A stretch of 64,000 nucleotides of DNA from Brachyhypopomus gauderio (lineage: Eukaryota; Chordata; Actinopteri; Gymnotiformes; Hypopomidae): contig NC_135223.1 in assembly GCF_052324685.1 (NCBI RefSeq), positions 19,823,822 through 19,887,821 on the forward strand. The letters run 5' to 3'. Positions 1 to 11,500 of the stretch are shown here, in pieces; the stretch's first letter is position 1, and every line of letters starts with the position of its first letter. Made by a program: the position numbers and the translations under genes. The notes beneath the pieces are model-generated. The model made no database searches. It had not been told where the DNA came from and saw only the letters and a program-made list of their open reading frames with translations.

Positions 1-355
1 ATTATTGTACTGATCTAAAGTTAAAAGTTAACTAAATGTAACTAAACATGAACTGCAATATTACAAAAAAATCTGTTTACAAAACAGAATTCAATAACAA
101 GTTTTTAAAATCCCACATACCACCTTATAAAAAAAAACAATGTCAAAAGGCTAAATGATCCCCATTATACAAAATTTCACTAGATATCATAAGGAAATAA
201 TTTCACATACACTGTTGTCAGGCCGCAGTAGATGCAGACACCATGTCATCTCTGTTACAAAACTCTCCTTTAGTTGTTCATTCACAGGTTTTACCTTGAA
301 CTTTGGGGATACTGCTTACCTGTTTACCTCTGTTCACTTTCCCATTTATGTATAT

Positions 356-402
356 GTGTGTGCGTGTGTGCGTGCGTGCGTGTGTGCGTGCATGCGTGTG
401 TG
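356..402. repeat. imperfect (TG)n/(CG) microsatellite
   Basis: TG units interrupted by CG and CA units over about 47 bases. Reading frames across it are only Cys/Val or Thr/His repeats and are not genes. Confidence 0.85.
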
Positions 403-1804
403 TTAAATGTCTGCCCATATTCAAATGTACTTGATTGCTTGAAGAGAAATTAACCGTTCTGTGCATGTGTGTACTGGCTTAATGTAATCTCCAAAGCTTT
501 GGGAGGATTTTTTTCTTCCTCCATCATATTCGATCACCAGTGTACTGGTGCATTTTCTGTAAGTTGTATACCCACAGGCATACACTCAAATAGATCCATG
601 CATCTCCAGTGCTGATCCTGCCACTCTATCCTTTAGCTCCAAAAAAATAGCTGTGGAAGGCAAAGTGATGAGGCTTCTTCAGGCCCAGTAAGGCTCTGTA
701 AGTCCTCATGATCGGGAGATCAGCACCCAAGCTGGTATAATTGGCACTCTATCTACCCTATTGGCTGCCTTTGCTTGTTTTCAGCAGTTTACAGCACAAA
801 AGTACTCAGAACATCTTGAAATGGTGCCAAATCTTCACAGATACTTGAGGCCGAAAGATTTTAAAGGGGTAATTTGGACAGTTAAATTGAACATTGAAAA
901 ATCTAAATATCACAGTTCTCCAGTTACTCTAAATGCAATTGATTGGCTATGTCAAGTTTATTGTACAAACTTTGCATATTAAGTTAACACCGAAAGAGAA
1001 GAACTCTTACAGAAGTATGTAAGTAAAATAACAGCTTATAAAACTATCATTCATTATTCACAACATTCAATTTTAGTTTAAATTGTACAACTCTAAACTG
1101 CTAGTGGTGAAAATTACAATGTCACCATAATGTGAGGGCAACAGCATTAGACAGTATTAAGTAGGTTAGCACTCACACAGGGTAATATTAACATGCATTC
1201 CTATCAGCCTATATCATCCATCACATCAGCAACGCTCACTCCATGGGGAAATTGAAATGCACACATACAGAAAGAAAAACAAATTGCACGTTAATACTAC
1301 AGAAAACTACAGAAACTTGTTTACACAACTGAGCACAAACACAATGTCAGCAAACAAATGGACATGCTAGCTAGTTGACCATGATGTGACTTCTAAATAA
1401 GCACGCAAAATATACAATTGGTCTTCCAGGCTTTTGCTGCAGGCATTGCCAAAGGGGTAATTACATCCTGCATTATGGTCTAATCAGGATCTGATCATAA
1501 CAAGACTATAGTCATCTCCTTTTGTACAATGCTAATCGGCAGTCATAAGCTCACCTTTCTTGGCAGCTGCTGTATGGTAGGCTCATATCTCTGTAGGTCA
1601 GCGTATAAAATATGAGAAAGACTAAATGTTTCATTCAGCTTTTATGATGTCTAAGCCTTCAGTTATATCAAAGCAATCTTATGGTCATAATATTTTTATA
1701 CATCTTGTCGTGATATAAACAAATCAATTTTGCTGGGGATGTTACTGAACGTGCCAGGACGAAGGGCAGGTTTGTTTACCAAACGGACTCCATGCCATGT
1801 GCTT

Positions 1805-1824
1805 GGGGGGGGGGGGGGGGGGGG
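1805..1824 (+). repeat. homopolymer of 20 G
   Basis: Twenty consecutive G on the + strand. Runs this long are prone to length error in sequencing, so the exact count is uncertain. Confidence 0.9.
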
Positions 1825-2276
1825 TGAGGAGGCTGACTGAACTGTCTGTTTGTACACAATGTCTCCACTTTTTCCTGATCTGACACTTTTATATATTTCC
1901 GTTGTTCCAAATTGATCAAATCCACATGGATCTTCCTGAAAATATAATCACAACCTTCACTTAGAGGACGTAAGTATGAATGAACCAACTCATGGCCAGA
2001 CCGGGAAACAGGTACACATTAAAACATTAAAAAGAAAGTGTATGTGTCACATGATCAATATGACAGCGATTAGCAATGACCGCACGTACACAAAGTCAGA
2101 CCATGTCACAGGTGAAAAGGCAAGGACAGTGCCATCCAGTTTCATGGAAAACCATACCAATCTCTCACGCCCCCCTCACAGTCCGCCAATGGGAAGACAG
2201 GCAGTCACTTGAGGGGCTTTTCTATGTTATCTCTCTCCATCTCTCTCTCTATCTCCCTCTCTCTTCCTGCGTCTGA

Positions 2277-2314
2277 GTGTGTGTGTATGTGTGTGTGTAT
2301 TTGTGTGTGTGTGT
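2277..2314. repeat. (TG)n microsatellite after a CT-rich tract
   Basis: TG repeats with TA and TT interruptions follow a CT-rich stretch from about 2229. It is low-complexity sequence upstream of pnp exon 2. Confidence 0.8.
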
Positions 2315-2589
2315 TATATGTTGTCACAAGACCCAACTCACTGCTTTTCCCAAGCAATTTGCATCGACAGCTTGAAATCATGCACAGCAGTGAAAATCCA
2401 TGGTAAAGCTGGGCTTACATTTATCTTTCAATATAATTGTTTTATTGTCAGAGTCACAAATTCAGAGTATTTTATTCTGCACAAAATGTACTCTGTATGG
2501 AGTATATATAGTGAAACAATTGCAAATATAGTGGTCTTCTGTTCTGATTCTGACTACACTCTTTTTCTGTCTCCCTTCTCTTGATTCAG

Positions 2590-5500
2590 TTGCTGTTCAT
2601 TTGATGAGTGCAAACTCACCACAGAGTGGCTTTTAAGCAGGACTAGACACAGGCCAAAAATAGCTGTAGTGTGTGGCTCTGGACTCAGCCTCCTTGCAGA
2701 GAGTGTCTCTAACACGCAGGTCTTCCGCTATGAAGACATCCCTAATTTCCCTGTGAGCACAGGTGAGTTTGGCCATTGAAACACACGAGGGCTGCAGTCC
2801 TCATTCATTTTTAGCCATCAACCCTTTTTTTAATGCAAATCTGAGTTTGCATTAAAAACATATTGGTTGATAAGGAACGAGACTGAAATCAGGATTATTC
2901 GAATGCTCTCTGGTCTTCATATGTGCACTGATAGCAAAAAGCACTGGATGGAACTGCCTGATGTTGTATGCCGTAATTACTGCTCACATGCCACAGTAGA
3001 GAAATTGTATTCACACTGTAAAGCTGTCAGCAGGCCATGTGTGAGTGGGCTCTGGAAGCATCGGGACTGTGTCTGCCCTTCACTGTGCTGTGTGGTTAAC
3101 AAATTGTGCCTAACTCCTTGTAAAATGAGCCACGAATTCATGAGAATGAATAACTACTGCCCATGAATAAAATATAATGACTTGGGTAAAAATAGTCCAT
3201 AATATCTGCCAGAGGGGGTTCTTATTATGATATCTTGGACATATTTAAATATGTATGTGGTGAAGAGAATAATCTTGATAAGTGTTCAAATGCACCTAAT
3301 GATATTTGCACCACCTGTTGTGTGTATGTGTGTGTGCATACTTCATTTTATCATTAATTAAATTATGAATCACTATAAAGGTTCGTTATATCTAATAAAT
3401 AAACCAAATAAAGGGAAAAGCACTTGGGGAAAATTGATCTATTAGGTATGATAAAGCTTTCTGATTCACTTTCAAGTTTTACTAGAGACCTACAGAAGAC
3501 CATGTGATAATGTTTAATTCCAAAAACAATTTGATATTTATATTCATCAATATATGTTTTGGGCTGTATTATAGTGATACTTTTTACTACAATAACAGTC
3601 AAAGTCTAAATTATAACATGGACCTGACGGTGAAAATTACAGTTATTTAACAAAGAGCTGTTTGGATTTTACATGTTTTAAATACACCAAATTGGCATTA
3701 CGGAAATTGTTTTGCCAATCCGAAGGTATTAAAATAACAAGTTAGCGCTGATTATGATGTTAATATGCTCGGTTGGGCCGTTTTCAAAAATACATTTTTA
3801 GGGCTCCCCCTTGCCCATTTTTTCCAAGCTATCGATCAGCACTCATGCCAAAAACGCAGCTGCCAGGGAGACCGGCACGACTATTCAGCTGTTACAGCAT
3901 TACGCAGCAGATCTGAAGGCTGAGCAAATCTCAGCAAGCAGAATTCAAGGTTACTTTTGCAAAGACAGCAGCTGGCCAGCCATGGCCAACGTGTTCCAGT
4001 ATTCAAATGTGCCCTGACCATAGCAACCCAGTGCCCTCCAGTTCTGGCTTGTGATTCAAATGTGGTTTTTTTTCCTAAGAAGCAGGTTTAATATACAGCA
4101 GTTTCAGTAAAATCTTTCACATGCTGTTGATATTAGCACAATGTGTATTGTTGACATTGGCTGCAAGCTTGAGAGTGCAAGTCATACTTTTTGAATATAC
4201 TTTTTAACTGAATGAACAAAAATGCTAAACTAGCGGAGTTGCTAGTCATTTATTAAAGCCCTGCCCCAATAGTCTTATGACAACGATAGTCGTAAACAAA
4301 TCCCATCTCTGCATGCTTTTTCTTGCTGGTTGTTGTATGCCATGTTCTGCTGAGTAACGAGTCATTAGATGGATATGCTTTTGCTTGAAAGAATGTTCAC
4401 TGGTGTTTGTGAGTGGTGAACAGCAAAGCGTAAATGTTACACAGTAGCAGCTACTTTGTCAGAGAGACAGCTTCAGGCCACTGTACACCAACTCATCCTG
4501 ATATTGCTTCATACGTCTTGTCATGTTAGTGTGAGCGCAACGCACAAAACCGTCTTTAACTACAAGAGGATGGGGAGAAGATACATGTTCTTTTAGTTGC
4601 ATAAATCTATATCTGTAAATCAGTGTGTGCAGTCATACACAACTCTATGTACCATGCATTGTAGGCAACATACGTATTGAGTACCAATCAATCTAGAATG
4701 CATAATGTTCATAATTATGCCAGGGCCTCATGAGCTTGAGACAGTGTGATGCTTTCAGCAGTAATGTACTGCATCATAAACTGTTGCATAATCCATGTAC
4801 AGGCTATTGTCTGAGCATCTGTAGGTTTAATCTGACTAGGATAATTTATGGAAGTTTAATAAAGTCAGATTGGTTACGATTGATCAGTTGAGTAGGTGCC
4901 AGGTCTCAAAACAATATATTATGAGTTTGAAGTGACGCTCATAAGGTTTGTGAAGGAAGTTTGTAATTTCACAAAAGTTTTTTTTCCTTTTAGAAGTATT
5001 GGTATCAAGCAGCATTTGAGCAATATCAAACAACTACATGTGAATATGCATTTATTGATATGTAAAATCTACTCTTAGACAACTAAAGTAACTTAGCTGT
5101 GCTTGTTTACACATCTGGTGGTGTTTCTTTCACAAGTTGCTATAGCAGCTAAAGATGGTATCTCTGGCTTCCAACTGTGCAATAATAATCAGAATATAAT
5201 ATTTTATAGAATTTATAATTTATGCATTAAGAATGCATACTTATACAATCTAACAGTCTATCACTATGGTTATATGTGACTTGAGAGGTGACACTGAAAT
5301 GAGCTATGCATGTGTGTGAATACAAATGGCTCTGGGTACTTTGAGAGTGCTGAGCTGTGTCCTTGGCTATGAGGGAGAAATTAAGTGAGCATATTCCAAA
5401 ACACAGGAAAGAGCCAGTGAATCCAGCTCATACCAAACTCTAACAGAAAAATGCAGAACGCTGTCAGGTGGAGGGATGTATAGACATTACTGAGGTCAAT

Positions 5501-8500
5501 CAGCTGTCCGGCTGGCAGGCAATGGGGGGAAAGAGAGAAGTCTAGCAAGCCAATCAGACAAAGTGTGAAGGTTCCTCCTCTGCAAACCTTTTTGGGTATT
5601 TAGGATTTGGGGTATTTAAGATTTCCTCTTGAGACAAATGTCCTTTGTTCCAGAGAATAATTAATTTGTAATAGATTATACAAAAAATAAAAAATAGATT
5701 ATATATAAAATATAGATTTAAATGTCTGCTGTGTCATGCTTGTCATTTGTCCTGAACCTAAACTGGAGAATAGAAAAATCTCTCCCCGACATATTGGCCA
5801 GCCAGCCAAGGAGGGTGGACTTGATTATGGGTGGAGGTTGGACCTGATTATGGGTGGAGGGTGGACGGTGGACTGCAGTGGTAGGACGAGAGAAACCCAC
5901 AGGCCAACGTAGAAAGTGGTGAGCAGAGTCTTTTAAATAAAATTCTCCATTAGACTACCTCCCTTGTCAGTGCACTGCTACACCGTACATATGGAAGCTT
6001 TAAAGAATGGTGATGTTCGCCTGAACAAGAGACAGCTGAAGTACATGACGCACACAAGGGGAGAAGTTTTACTGGTTTGGTGACCAGTCTGCGAATAGCA
6101 CACTGGCATCAGGTGTGTAAGGCCATTAATCCGATGACAGTTCAAGAGGGCTAATTCGAGTAAAGGTGTGCTTATTCTCCCAGTGGGCTCAATTTCAATT
6201 TGACTGTGTGTATACTGCGAAAATCCCTGGAGTCGTACCCCTAGTTGTAAAAAGCGCAGGGTAATTACATGCTGTTCCAGTAAAGGTTTCAATAGAGTTT
6301 TTACGCTCAGTGGATCGTTCCATAATTTACTGTGGGAAAAGTGCATGGATGCGGGTGGTTTAAAATTCCGGACATCGGAGAACCTGTGGGCATTTCAGGA
6401 GCTCCTAATCCAGTAAAGGCTTCATTCAGGTATTGCCCAGCTGCATAGAATTTGTATTACCTACATAAAAGGTGGTTTTGAGTGTTGTACTGTATGAATG
6501 TGTTGTATTGATTTATGCTTGTCATTGTGTTGCATTAGTTTATTGTTGTACTGTTTGGGTTATGAAATAGCTAAAAGTGAGGTGCACCTCCTTTGGTTGG
6601 AGAAGGATGTGAGCGAATGTGTGAGTGCAAATAAGTCCTAACCACATTTACTAACTGCCTTGACTAACTGTTGATGGATCTATTCTAAATTGTGTTGGTT
6701 TGTCATGGTATCATTAATTGATAGATGGTAATTATATTGGATGCCTTTTTGGATTGTCTGAATTAATTGCTAGGAATTATTGGGGTTTTCATTGGCACTG
6801 GTGTGTGTGTGTATGAGAGTATGTGTGTTCCCTGCTGTATTATTAGTGTTTGCGTATATGAATCTATGTGTGTCTCATTGAGGCTAGTGTTCATTTCATG
6901 TTATGTTTATGTTATGTTTTTACTGTGTTTTGGTTTTGCTGAATGAATAAAGTGTTTTATATGACTGGTTGTATGATATGCTGGCTGATATTTTCTATAC
7001 TGCTGGTTTATTTGATTGCTGCTGTAATGTTAGGGAATGCGAGGGAATTTAAATTTATGGACTGTATTCAACATTAAAAAATTAGACCACACAACATATG
7101 ATTTGCTATGGACAACACCTGACATGAACTGCCATGAAAGACATGAAGACACACACTTAAATACATGCATGTAAACAAGACACACATGTGACACATCACA
7201 TTAACAAGACACAGGTGCAATTAACAACAAAAGGCGAACACGCTGATGCACCAGCAAAAACACAGGTACACATAGACGGACGTAAACACACACAGACACA
7301 CCTGAGAAAGAGTCGGGCTGAGCCGAGACAACTGACTTGATGACCTTGCACTCAAAGTCCAATGGTTTTAGTTCAATGGTTGATTTATGTAGTGTCACAC
7401 TGCCTTTGATAAAATGGTCTTTAGTGGTCTAAAAGGGAGAATAAATTAATTAAGACACTACATCTTAAGTAAATAAACTAAATACTGTCATCATGAGCCT
7501 CTCTTTTGTTTGTTTTTTTGTTTGCTTTTTGTTTTGTTTCCTATGCCCCGCCAGTTAATGGCCAACTTGCTTCCTCATCATTACCCTTAGTATTAACATT
7601 TACCATTTGCATAAAATGAGTTTTAGCATTTAGCATGGACATAGTTTCCATCAGTCTTCGCATTTAGCATTGCCTTACCTGGCTATTAGCACCAACATGA
7701 GAATGTGTACAGTTTGTGCTTAGCATTAGCAGATTCACATGAATGAATGTTCAACTTATATAGTGCCTTTCTAGATACTCAAGGTCGCTTTACAATTTCA
7801 ACAGTATGAAAGACACAGACTGTATGGGGTGCAGGAAGGGGGGAGAGGACAGACCCTAGTGACAGAGCACCATCCACCACTGGGCATACAAGCACACAAC
7901 ACACACATTCATGCACACTCAGACAACTGCTTTTATTGAACATGAAGACACACAGACACACTCAGGGAGAATTTGTCAGGGAATCAGGGAGGGCCAATTC
8001 ACCTAACCTCCATGTCTTTGGACTGTGGGAGGAAACCAGAGATCCCAGAGGAAACCCACGCAGACGCAGGGAGAACATGGAAACTCCACTCAGATAGGGA
8101 CTTGAACCCAAGACCCCAGTGCTGAGAGGCAAACATGCTAACCACCAAGCCACCGTTAACACATTGAATCTGGGAGAGCTGCATAGTAATGAAATATTCT
8201 ACAGTATTGGAAAGACAATGCTGAAAAAAAGAGAAAGACTAAAAGACAAAGAAAAGCTCAACAGAACAGAAACATCCAAAACATGAAAAAGACACTTCAG
8301 TTCAGACAAATGAGGTGGAATCTCTGATTCCAGTCAGAGAAACATCATCGGTTACTGCCACCTCATCATCTACTCTTAACTATGGGCTGCTATCCAGTAC
8401 TTGCTCAAGATGGTGAAGTAGAGATGAAAGCAGATATGACACTGGAGAAGAAGCCAAAAATCTCCAACCAAAAGTATAGAGGAGTTTCCAATTGTATTTA

Positions 8501-11500
8501 GCCTTCACACTAATAAACATGATTCAGGGAAAGGAGAAAGCAGCAAGACAATGAGAAAAGAACAAACAGTCAGAAACAGTTGCCTTGAATTGTGTAGGAA
8601 AACATGTAGATCAAGTGAAAAGCCCCAATAACTACAGCACGATAAGCAAGACAAAGGAGAAGGAGGACTCCCTTACAGATTACACAGACAGTGAGACAGA
8701 CAATGTAAAATTAAGAGCTAAATTAAAGTTTGAAAACAAAGTGGACTACTTAAAACAGAAAGTTCTTGAGAAACACAATGAAACACCTAGCAGAATTACG
8801 CCTGACCAAGCAGAACCAAAACCCTGAACTAATAAAAGAACTACTGGACAACATTAGTACTGTTATTGAACATAGTCTACAGGGGGGAGGAGTACTCCAT
8901 GACAGACCAGAATAAATAGTGCTCCAAAAGGGATAAGGCCACAATCAATGGTCACATGGGGTAAAAAGAACTGATAGTGATAGAGAAGAATAGAAAATTA
9001 ACTTGATCAGAGCTGGAACCTCTACTGTGTCCAATACTGAATGCCAAGACTGACCCCAGATATATACTGTAGAGTTTTGCTGATATAAATTGCAAGCAAT
9101 CTGCCTAAATTGTAAGCAGGAGTACAAACCTGGAATACCAAGTATGAATTACAGACAGCTGGACAGAGCCTAGAATAAGACAACATCAAGGCTATGATGA
9201 TGCACACTTCTGATAAGGACATGACAACAATGATCCTAACAAGCAGGCCTGGTAGCAGTGGTACACACAAACAATCATGATGAAAAACCCCTTAAATCAC
9301 ACAGAAATCTGATCTGGGATGCTATTAATGATGGCATTTTGCTACTAATAGGATCCTACAAAACTGGAGCATTGCAAACTAGCTGAAAATCAAGATACCA
9401 AGGATTTCATCATTGTGTCAAGTGTATTGATATGCAATGTTGAGAAAAGTAAGATTTATTAGAGGCAAATCCATCATTTGAATCATCAAGATGGTCAGGT
9501 TACCAACACAAAACAATCCAGAGTACATAACGAAAGAAAATATGGGATGGGTGGGTACCAGAAAGTTGTTGGCCACACAGGAGGCCAGTCTGGAGGTGCA
9601 TGAGTGATGAGTGGCGGCAGGTCCAGCCACAGTGGGTCCAAAGGAATGGCAAGGGGAACAGACCTGGCACAAGGCACTGACACAGGAAAAGGCAGAGTGG
9701 TGGCTTCCTTGCTGAGAACAAGAACAGGCACAGGAGGTATGGTCTGGGGATCAGGCCGCATGGCGACTTCCTCACAGGGATCATGCAGGGCGGCAATCTC
9801 CATGTCGGGAACAGGTACAGAAGGCATGGCCTCACCCACGCTGGAGACAGGGGCAGACAGGGTGGCTGGCGAGACAGCCACTTCGATATGAGACCGGGAA
9901 ACCCTAGAAGAACACACAAGACACAGGATCCACTCTGCATTTCCCAAGGCTCACGAACTATGGGGAACTCACAGTGGCACTTGAAAGGCAACCGAGTATC
10001 ACAGAAAGGATTGTCTGAAAATCTATCCACGTCTTATGCTACAGGACGCTCCTCCCTGTAGCATTGTTCAGGTTGGGCCAAATCATGGCATTTACCTGAG
10101 ATTCTGTCATCGAAGCCTGCTAAAAATGAAATGAACTGTGCCAATTCGCTGTCTCTGGTCTGACATCACTGAGACATGGATAACTCTGACCCCACTGAAG
10201 TAGCCAATTTACATTCCAGCTGAAAAGCCTACCTGAGTCTTACTTTCTTGCTGTGTCCTGGTATGGCTTGTCATTCTGTCATGTGGTGTGATTAAGAGGT
10301 GTACTCACACTCTTAGAAGAGTAAGATTCATTAGAACAGTCATAGAATCAAGACAGTCCAGGGTCAGGTTACCAACACAAATCAATCCAGAGCACATAGC
10401 GAAAGAAAACAAATATGACAAAACAGAGAAACAACAGTATATCCAACATAAAACAGGGCTTGAACAAATGACCAGACAAGAACAAGATTTTAGATACACT
10501 GACTAACAAGAAAAATATGAATCTAAAAACCAGCAAATAAAACAAAACACAGGTAACCCATCCAAGATGAGCTAGAACAAGTCATGGGTCTGAGAACAAA
10601 ATGATTGGCTGAGATGAAAAAACATATATAAATACTATGTCAATAGATAAAGACAGAGAAAGTCAAACTGGCAACCATCCCTTTAAAGAAATTTATGGCT
10701 AAATCTACCTTAGCAGATGTATAGGACCCATGGAGCCAATAACAATAAAACCTCTAGGGCAATGAGAATACATTTTTAATTAGAAAGCTTATTTGATAAC
10801 TGATTAACTGGTGTCTAATCAAAATGTCTAGAAACCAAATCTTGCAAAATCTGATTTACAGTCAGTATAAGATCCCAAACTTAAGATGAATGTATCTTAA
10901 GGTGAAATGCAAAACAATATTGCCAGCACAACCCAAGTAAATGTCTCTATCAGACATTACTATAGCTGTTTTGAAGGATGAAACTACAGACTAAAGGAAA
11001 GTCTTAGAACATGCCCACCCATACTGTGGCTCACTGGTCCAAATGTGGGGCTCATTAGGTCATTAGACCAAGTCAAGTTCCATGTCAACCAGAAACACAA
11101 CTGCTGAGACTGAAAGTGTACCCATAGACAAGGGAAGCCAAAAAAGGCATTGAGACCACCATCAATACATTATTGCATACAATACTTCTGCTTCCCACAA
11201 TTAGCAGCTGCAATACAGAAGTTTGGAACAAGGAAATGGAGAATAGTCTAAGAGCTAAGTGCTATTAACAAGAATGTCGATGCAGAATATCCTGTTGCAC
11301 CTGAGTAGACACCAAATAGTATACAGTTGTGGATCTATGCTCTGCATTCTTTACTGTTCCATTTCACCCTGACAGACATCTGTTTTCCTTGAGATTTCAA
11401 AGCTAACACCTACACAAGACTTTCTGAAGGGTACTGCAAAAGCCCAAGCAGTCAGAACTCGCTGAAACGTATGGATGCTAACAGCAAAGGGCCACAAAAT

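Larger units (their letters stand above)
1..2589. other. 5' flank or intron 1 of the pnp gene, no exon recognised
   Basis: No coding exon is recognisable here. The pnp reading frame needs a short first exon that ends two bases into a codon, because exon 2 begins one base before a full codon. No short ATG-to-donor segment of that phase stands out, so exon 1 may lie left of the window. The stretch holds a GT-rich microsatellite near 356-402, a run of 20 G at 1805-1824, and CT- and TG-rich tracts at about 2229-2314. Confidence 0.5.

Noticed and set aside
1925-1972. ATG GAT CTT CCT as pnp exon 1 ending at the donor GACGTAAGT near 1968
   Set aside because: A stop codon precedes the donor and the phase does not fit exon 2.
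8585-8827. Lys/Glu-rich 80-residue frame as a host exon
   Set aside because: It lies inside the retrovirus fossil, has no splice signals in phase with pnp and no known domain.
9495-10061. Long overlapping frames, Pro/Val-rich on the minus strand, as a possible host gene
   Set aside because: They lie between two LTR-like blocks and match a gag-like region of a broken LTR element; no splice-bounded exon or host domain was seen.
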